DNA of 64,000 bases from Macrocystis pyrifera (lineage: Eukaryota; Sar; Phaeophyceae; Laminariales; Laminariaceae). The stretch spans positions 992,001-1,056,000 of the forward strand of contig JASSKH010000031.1 in the NCBI GenBank assembly GCA_031763025.1, written 5' to 3'. The notes under the pieces were generated by a model. It saw only the letters and a program-made list of their open reading frames with translations, was not told the DNA's origin and did not search any database. The position numbers were made by a program, and so were the translations under genes. Shown here piece after piece: positions 57,612 through 64,000 of the stretch; position 1 is the first letter of the stretch, and the number at the start of each line of letters is the position of its first letter.

Positions 57612-57977
57612 GGGGGGGTGTACTCGATATCATGCACGGCCGTAGTCGTACAACCATAGACCCTCGCATCCCTACAATGCCGGAACGGAGCACGTCGGGT
57701 TTCCACCGACCAGGCAGAATTTTCTTGCACCAAGCGCGAAGCACCGTGAGGAATCCGGCGAGTCGGATCAAGGGTGAGCTGCATCATACTAAGAGCTGCT
57801 TGTGAGGCGGACTTGCATGTGGATGACAGCTTTAATGAGTTAATTTAATTTCCGGTGTAGCCACTTCCAGAGACAGCAAAGGGAGTACTATGTAACTGTC
57901 TCTTGGGTGTCCCCTTGTGCGGAGCAGATGTTCTTCACCTCGCACAAACGATCTAACTCGACCACCAGCTGTGACCG
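57612..57977 (+). repeat. R2 repeat, copy h (longest solo copy)
   Basis: G-run, GTGTACTCGATATCATGCAC, GGCCGTAGTCGTACAACC, GGAGCACGTCGGGTTTCC, CCAAGCGCGAAGC, GGTGTAGCCACTTCCAGAGA. It continues to ATCTAACTCGACCACCAGCT, matching about 29,577-29,980 of E1, so the R2 unit is at least 365 bp. Confidence 0.85.
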
Positions 57978-58029
57978 ACCGCCAAAAAAAATAAAAAAAA
58001 AGCAAAAAGGGGGGGGTATTAGAGGAGGA

Positions 58030-58210
58030 GGGGGCTTTACTCCTTGTCATGCATGACCGTATAGACCGTCGAACCTCGCATGGAAAGGAGCGCATTCGTT
58101 TATTAGGCGTTCGATCATTGACCACGTACTACTTCCGAGACGGATCACCGTCCCTACTCCTAACATGTAGAGTCGTTTCCAACGTTTGGACGCTCAACAC
58201 GTGTTGTTCG
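58030..58210 (-). mobile_element. R2 5' end joined to a LINE 3' fragment
   Basis: GGGGCTTTACTCCTTGTCAT and GCATGACCGTATAGACC (58,027-58,080) are the first bases of R2 on the plus strand. The following GATCATTGACCACGTACTAC, CGAGACGGATCACCGTCCCT and ACGTTTGGACGCTCA match the LINE 3' end (minus) at 27,535-27,615. Confidence 0.65.
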
Positions 58211-61040
58211 TACTTTTTTAATATTGTACTTAAATACAGCAGTAGTTTGCTTTGATGCCCACTCAACCGTACGTACGGGAACATAGTTGGGTTTTGATTC
58301 GTTTTTTTTTTTGTTTTTTTTTTTCAAGTAATTTCATTCAAAATGTTGTTTGCTACTCTCTTTTTCAACCCACGTATGATACAGTAGATTCACGCCAGTA
58401 TGGTACTCGTACAACGCTCGGATCGACATGAGCCAACCACAAGCCTGCCATCGAAATTAACATATCACGAGCCTATAGCAGTAGCCTCCGTCTCTGTTTT
58501 GGTTATCACGTTCTTAGAAAGTACACAGTACTCAGACAGTTAGTGCTGGTGTCCTCTGTCCTCTATCGTCTTGACGGGCCTTTGGTCGAAGCCCCGTCCC
58601 ACCCGACATCTCGTCGAGCACTACCGAGTCCCCCCGTTTACCCCCTCACGATACGTTACATCCAGCAGAGATACCAGGTACCAGGTGCACCCAAGTACAC
58701 CCCCCCATACGATATAATCGCATGGATACCGTTCTCGTTCGTCGAGAACTACGAGTACAAGTAGGGTACGAGTATCCTTTGCCATTCCCCTTTCACTCAG
58801 CTGAAATATGCCTTTGGTTCGGAAATAGCGACAAAAAACTCCATTCTTCTATCGAGAGACATTTAGTTTTTCGACCAAACGCGGGCAGGGACCCCTCGCC
58901 GAGCCCAGTGGTCGGAATCCCGCCGCACAAGTTAAATAACGCCGCTCGTGCTGCTGCTGACGACGCAAGCCGAGGTCCACTATTAATAGTAGCGGTTGGT
59001 GATGTCCTCTGTTGTCTGTTGTCTGCTGTCTTGGCGGGCCTGTACTAGTAGTCGAACTCTCAATATTTCTACGTTTGATACGTATGTTAGACGCTGTGAG
59101 TGCTGTGAGTGCGATGAGTGCAACTACTGCAAATGGTATTAATACGGTAATCCTATACAGCAGTAGCATCCCTTTGGACCTCACCGGTGTGGAGTTTGTG
59201 CTCCTGTAAAACCTTTTGGAAATTCGCCTAGCGATTTAAGTCGAACTGGAACATGCACCGTGCGAATAATATATTCCTACTGTAGCTTCGATATACGTAC
59301 CAGGTGAGCTAGACGCTGTGAGTGCGAGTGCTACGAATGATATCAACACAGAGTGCTCATGGCATCTGTTTGGGATCTCAACGGTGAGGAGTATACTCTT
59401 ACTATTCGGAAGTAGCCCTCCACCAAGTACTCACTTTGTTGGCACCGTCTGGTCGATGAAGCGGCAGACCAAAGGTGTGTCTGTTCAATGCCACTACTAT
59501 ACAGCAGTGCGCTATGCGATTATGGCCTTCGTTCTGTTACAAATTATGCCTATCCCATCGATTTGCGTGTGGCGTTTACGGTACATACATTTCCAAAGTT
59601 ATGGTCTACTATTAATGCAACTACCCATCGACATCGAGCATACCCAGATATCCAGTGCACACATTACATCAACCATCTTCATTCCGAAAAAATCCTAGGT
59701 GGCTGGGGATAAGGTTTCTACTTTATACAGCAGTATAGGATGGGTAGCGACAGAAAAAAACACAGCTACCCTTAAGAAGCAACCAGGAGTCCCCCCCGCC
59801 CCCACCCTGGCCATCATGCATGATAAAGAGTACACCCCCCCCCCCCTCCTCCTGATCATCTATTCCACAACACTCGCGTCGCAACCATCGGAGTCGAGCC
59901 CACCATGTGTTGGACTTGCTGTCCTATAGCTATATCGTTACTTGTATTTTGTATGTTATCGGTGCGTAAATATTCAAAACAGCTATTAATAACGTCTTTC
60001 AACTTTTTAGGATATTATTCGTGGTCTACCTTTTGTTTTGTGTTGTCGCATGCCGGTAGCTTTTAACCCATACTTTATCTCCAGTATTATTATACACGGA
60101 TGCCTGTGTGTCGGAATATCAACCGTTCGGCGTTCCCGAATACATCACGATTTCGACTACCGACAATGGGATTTGTCCCTGTAAGCTTTGTGCTAGGGTT
60201 GTCAATGTCGTTTACTTGAATTTATTACCGGGATAAAGCTGACCGCCTTGGCCAGGAGGGCGGCACCCGCCCTAGTTACGAGAGATTAGAGAACCCAGCT
60301 TTATCAGCTGTATCTGCACGTATAAAACCGCATGCAAACCGTAGGCAGTTAGTAGGCCGTAGGTCTCGTATGTCGTTGTTGTCTTGGATTAGTATGGGTT
60401 CGCGACAACGCCGTTTCAGCCCCGGAGTTCGCCGTGGGCATGGGGGCAGGGGTCTGCACCGGGCAGAACTGGCCCTCTCCCGCCGCGGAAGCTCGGGCTC
60501 GGGCCGGCACGGGCGAGATACGTGGTGGTGATGAATGCGGCGCAATCGAGTTTAACACCTGTAAGGTCCGTTTTATTTTGCAAAATAACGTTCAATAGTG
60601 CTTACATTTGTGAACACAGTGGGATACAAACGACCGAAGATCTCAATTTTGAAAATCCGCATGCTCGAGTCAGTGTATCAGCTCCACGGGGCACCGCGTG
60701 CAACACGCACACACTCCGGCCGACGGGGCTCTCAGGACCGGAGAAGGAGAAAAACTTGGCCGGGACGGAGTCGGTGGGGAGATAGTGGAGATACACGTGG
60801 CGGACTGATGGGTGCCAGGGGCAGAGACCTAACTGCTCATGTAAAAGAGCAAGCAAAAGGACGTTATAAATCGGCGTTCTGTTGAAAAGAGGGGTTAGGG
60901 TATATTTCAAAAACAGTACTAGGTATTCGTTTACGTATTATTTCCTTTTCATTTTTTCGTACTTAGACTATTGAATCGAGGGCGGAAGCAGCCGATCGAT
61001 CGAGCGGGTGAACACTAGAACCACATAGATACCAGGTACA
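58211..61040. other. Intergenic DNA upstream of the PHD gene
   Basis: T-run at 58,300-58,325. An inverted R2 tip (GAGTACACCCCCC) at 59,829. A run of GCTGTGAGTGCGATGAGTGC-like words at 59,093 and 59,308, each before AAATGG/GAATGATATTAATAC, shows a ~215-bp duplication. A GC-rich 45-codon frame starting at ATG 60,396 (MGSRQRRFSPGVRRGHGGRG) could be a 5' exon of the PHD gene, but I cannot confirm a donor. Confidence 0.3.
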
Positions 61041-61080
61041 TACGTACACTTCGTGAGTGTGGGCGGGGGGTGGGGTGGTG

Positions 61081-61125
61081 AGTGAGAGGGTGGGTGGGTG
61101 GGTGGGTGGGTGGGTGGGTGGGTGC
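61081..61125 (+). repeat. GGGT microsatellite
   Basis: About nine GGTG/GGGT tetramers, potentially quadruplex-forming. Confidence 0.9.
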
Positions 61126-61382
61126 GTATAATGCGTAGATACGTTTCGAAGTATATACGAGATGTTTCATCCGGGGTACTCTAGGATGTTTTCTTCCTCC
61201 CCCGAGGAATATGGGTCGTACAGAGCAAGCTTGTGCGGGATAGGATCAACTATTAACAATAGTACCATGGTACAAGTTTCTGGTGCAGCAGCGTTTGTAG
61301 TGCACGACTGCTGTAACATGGTAACAATACCAATCAAATAGACAAAATGTGACGACGAATTCGTGATCCCCACCCCGCCTCA

Positions 61383-61401
61383 CCCCCCCCCCCCCCCCCC
61401 C
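61383..61401 (+). repeat. C19 homopolymer at acceptor
   Basis: Nineteen C, 20 bp upstream of the CGTACACAG acceptor of the PHD exon, mirroring the C30 run before exon 9 of the large gene. Confidence 0.9.
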
Positions 61402-61421
61402 AACGATACCGGCGTACACAG

Positions 61422-63728
61422 GATACCGTCTGCCGTGCGTGCATGACAAGCGTTCCGGGAAAGTCGACTGCTTGCTGCCGCTCTTGCAACTCAATCTTCC
61501 ATGCCCGCTGCGCGGGCTTCTTCTCAGCCTTGGGCGGGGCACCCCCCCCCGACTGGATCTGCGGGAACTGCCCTGGTGGGACGAGGGGTGGGACGGATGA
61601 GTGGGTCCATCCTTTTCTCAAGGGCAAGGGTGCTATTCGACCAGGGGTCTGCACGTGGTGTTCTTCTTGCCTTCGCCACAAGGCGCCGTCCTCGCCTACC
61701 AAGGGCGACCGATGCGAAAGGTGCACAATAAAGATCCACGGCGCGTGCCGCGAGAGGTGGCGTTTGCCGAATGGAAAATGGTGGTGTCGTGAGTGCCACC
61801 GGAGGCGGGATGGGGTGGGTGCGCTCGACGGGCACGTCTTTGCGCAACTTAAGATAGCGGCGAAGGAGGTGGCGGCGGCGGAGATGGTACGGGAAGGGGT
61901 GAGGGCGCCATGGGGTGACGCAGTGACGGCGGCAGAGGGAGTCTCCCTTCCCAAGGCTCGCTGTTTGTCGTCGACCCCTGGGGAAGCTACCTCTACCCCC
62001 ATCTCTACCGCTACCACTGCAGCTACCGCTACTGCAACCTCCGCGCCCGCAGCCCTCTCCGATGCACTGTCGGGCCACAGCAGCAGCGGCAGCCGCGGCG
62101 GCATCGCATTGCCGTACAAGGCCGCATTGGCCATAGCCGGCGGCGGTGTTGGTATTGGTGCTGTTGGTGGTGGTGTTGGGGCTGGTGCTGGTGCTGGTGC
62201 TGGTGTTGGTGCTGGTGTTGGTGGTGTTGGTAGTGGTGTTGGTGTTGGAACTGCTGGCGTTGTTGGAGCTGCTGGCGTTGTTGGTGTTGATGCTGGTGGT
62301 GGTGGCGCTGGCGCTGGCGGTGTTGGTGTTGGTGGTGATGGTGGTGATGTTGGTGGTGTTGGGGTTGGTGGTGTTGGTGCTGCTAATGGTGGTATTGGTG
62401 CTGGTGCTGGTGGTGTTGGTGGCGGTGTTGGTGTTGGTGATATTGGTGTTGGTATTGGTGGTATTGGTGATATATGGTGTTGGTACTGGTGGTGTTGTTG
62501 GGGTTGGTGGTGTTGGTGCTGCTAATGGTGGTATTGGTGTTGGTGGTGTTGTTGGTGCTGGTGGTGTTGGTATTGGTGGGGTTGGTGGTGGTGTTGGTGG
62601 TGTTGTTGGTATTGGTGGTGCTGGTGTTGGTGCTGGTGGTGTTGGTATTGGTAGTGGTGGAGTTGGTGTTAGTGCTAGTAGTGGTGGTGTTGGTGGTCGC
62701 GCTGCATTCTCTACTGCTGGTACTGCCGGGGTTGCGCCCTCTGAGGTTCCAGATGCTGGTGCTGTTGGTGTCGCTACTGGCACTATCAATAGTGATGCTG
62801 TCGCTGGTGTTGCTGCTGCGGCTGCTGCTGGTCGTGGTACGGAGGCGGGGGGAGGGAGCCGGGAGGCAGAGGGGCTGGAAGGCACGAGATTGATGGTGGA
62901 GGAGGAGGGAGAACGGGGTGAAGTGCTGCCCGAGGCATCTGAGGTGAGTCCCGACAGAACTGCGGGAAACACTGTGGCACCGTTCTGGGAGCCTTCGACG
63001 CTGAGCTTCTTCTCGCAAGAGGCTCTTCCACCTGCGGAGGTGGGGGTTGGGGGGATGGATGTGGGGAGCGTGGGAAGCGTGGGGGTGGGCATGGTGGTCG
63101 AGGAAAAGGGGGAGGCGGAGGGGGCGGAGGATGGTGACACTGTGTTGTCCGTCGCGGCCAAAGTGTCCGCGAGGTCTCTTTCGGCTGCAGAGGCGGGGAA
63201 AGTGAGGGAGGATGCCGGGGGCGTGGGAGGCGTTGGAATGGGGGTGGTATTCCAGGAGGAGGAGGCGGCGGAGGGTGACGACGTGTTGTCCGTCGCGGCC
63301 GAGTTGTCGCCGAGGTCTCTTCCGGATGCGGAGGTGGGGGGTAGGAGGGGCGTGGGGGACACGAGGGTGTCGGCGGTGGCCGACGCAGAGGGGGCGACGG
63401 GGGAGCGGGGGGGGGTGATTGAAGACGTGCTGTCCGTCGCGACCGAAGTGTTGCCGAGGTCTCTTCCGGATTCCGTGGCGGGGGGAGGTAGGGGGGGGGC
63501 GTGGAGGGCGTGGGAGGCACCAGGGTGGCGGTTCTGGCCAAGGAGGAGGAGAGGGAAGAGAAGAAGGGGAAGGGGGAGGGTGACGAAGTGTTATTGGTCG
63601 CGGCGGCCGTGTGCCCGAGGTCTCTTTCGACTGTTCAGGTGGGGGGCAGGAGAAGGATCGAGGGGTTGGTGCCAGCAGACTTGCAAGTCGCAGAGCTGAA
63701 GGTTCACGGAATGGTGCCTGTGCAGAGG
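61422..63728 (+). CDS. Tandem PHD-finger protein, long internal exon
   Basis: The exon follows CGTACACAG and opens in phase 0. Residues 4-50 form a canonical C4HC3 PHD finger: C4-x2-C7, C19-x2-C22, H27-x2-C30, C47-x2-C50, with the usual Trp (W45) two residues before the seventh ligand. Residues 80-125 form a second: C80-x2-C83 (or C77/C80), C98-x2-C101, H106-x2-C109, C122-x2-C125, with WW before the pair. PHD fingers typically read histone H3 tails in the nucleus, so a chromatin role is likely but inferred. A helical Ala/Glu segment and an Ala/Thr/Ser linker follow, then a long Gly/Val tract from GGTGTT repeats, and four degenerate ~50-residue repeats with VLSVAAxxSPRSLxxAxVGG cores (near 63,150, 63,285, 63,430, 63,590). 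Frame changes occur in the GGT tract (about 62,200-62,500) and at a G-run near 63,492. Donor CAGAGG/GTGAGT at phase 0; the gene continues past the window and probably starts upstream. Confidence 0.75.
62140..62700 (+). repeat. GGTGTTGGT minisatellite inside the PHD exon
   Basis: About 560 bp of GGTGTTGGTGGT/GGTGCTGGT units, with a ~110-bp higher-order duplication (GTTGGGGTTGGTGGTGTTGG at 62,358 and 62,498). The frame before and after it differs by one base. It is coding if exonic, but could hide an unrecognised intron. Confidence 0.85.
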
Positions 63729-64000
63729 GTGAGTGATATTTTGTATGTACGTAGTTTTGTTTTCACAGGTTTGTTTTCGGGGTAAGAAATTCTTCTATGC
63801 GGTGCAGGGTGATTGACACTGTTGAAATCGTTTTCTTGTGTTTCGTGCAAACGTCGAGCGAAAACGTTAGCTCCCCATGGGTTTTGTGCTGTCGAGTTTT
63901 CTAGTTTCCTGCCCAATCCCGACCCTGCCCCCGCCGACCCCCCCCCCCTCGACCCTCCCCCCCCCCCCCCCATTATATATCTATATATTTACCTGGTACA
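63729..64000. other. Intron start at window edge
   Basis: Sequence after the GTGAGT donor of the PHD exon. It ends in C-runs (63,940-63,971) and a TACCTGGTACA word. No exon is visible before the window ends. Confidence 0.5.

Noticed and set aside
61524-63362. A 612-codon open frame on the minus strand opposite the PHD exon (Pro/Thr/Asn-rich)
   Set aside because: It is the antisense shadow of GGTGTT and GGCGGC repeats. The plus strand has the PHD fingers, splice sites and repeats in frame.

Overview
The window looks like nuclear DNA of a eukaryote, most likely a brown alga (Ectocarpus-like stramenopile). This is inference from style only: short GC-rich exons ending in GTGAG donors, introns of 0.4-3 kb, Ala/Gly/Arg/Ser-rich proteins with homopolymer runs, very many simple repeats and mobile-element remnants, and a TTAGGG-type interstitial telomere tract. 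There are no bacterial operons, ribosome binding sites, rRNAs, convincing tRNAs or CRISPR arrays. Roughly 85% of the window is repeat or intergenic DNA.

Left part (1-25 kb). The first 5.5 kb holds three direct copies of a degenerate dispersed repeat (called R1 here). From about 6.5 to 20.9 kb a plus-strand gene can be followed through eleven exons. The exon joins are almost all phase-compatible. It would encode a protein of about 1,780 residues that alternates charged coiled-coil segments with Gly-, Pro/Gln- and Ser-rich linkers, and I recognise no family. Its introns carry R2 repeats, a LINE 3' fragment and a 65-bp minisatellite. A diverged copy of part of its largest exon lies 8 kb downstream at 23.6 kb, next to a CGTAGCGTG-type satellite.

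Middle part (25-54 kb). This is a mobile-element graveyard. It has a 44-bp minisatellite; broken non-LTR retrotransposons on both strands; two related 3.5-4.7 kb elements with about 250-bp inverted ends and no transposase, arranged in tandem with a duplicated LINE flank; a truncated LTR/gag insertion and a TA-flanked MITE, both dated by empty sites in the sister copy; a complete miniature LTR element (TRIM) with 502/507-bp LTRs; a 502-bp triplicated tandem repeat; and an 853-bp hAT-like non-autonomous element filled with GGGTC pentamers.

Right part (54-64 kb). A 290-bp tandem triplication, one isolated coiled-coil exon (57.4 kb) followed by an R2 repeat, and a gene at 61.4-63.7 kb whose first visible exon encodes two canonical C4HC3 PHD zinc fingers, a long Gly/Val repeat tract and four degenerate ~50-residue repeats. 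That gene runs on beyond the window.

The strongest observations are the paired empty/filled insertion sites, the TRIM, the hAT-like element, the tandem inverted-end elements and the two unusual protein genes. I did not find a convincing new enzymatic or defence system. Exon boundaries were read by eye from splice signals and phase. Several exons have apparent frame changes in G-runs or repeats.
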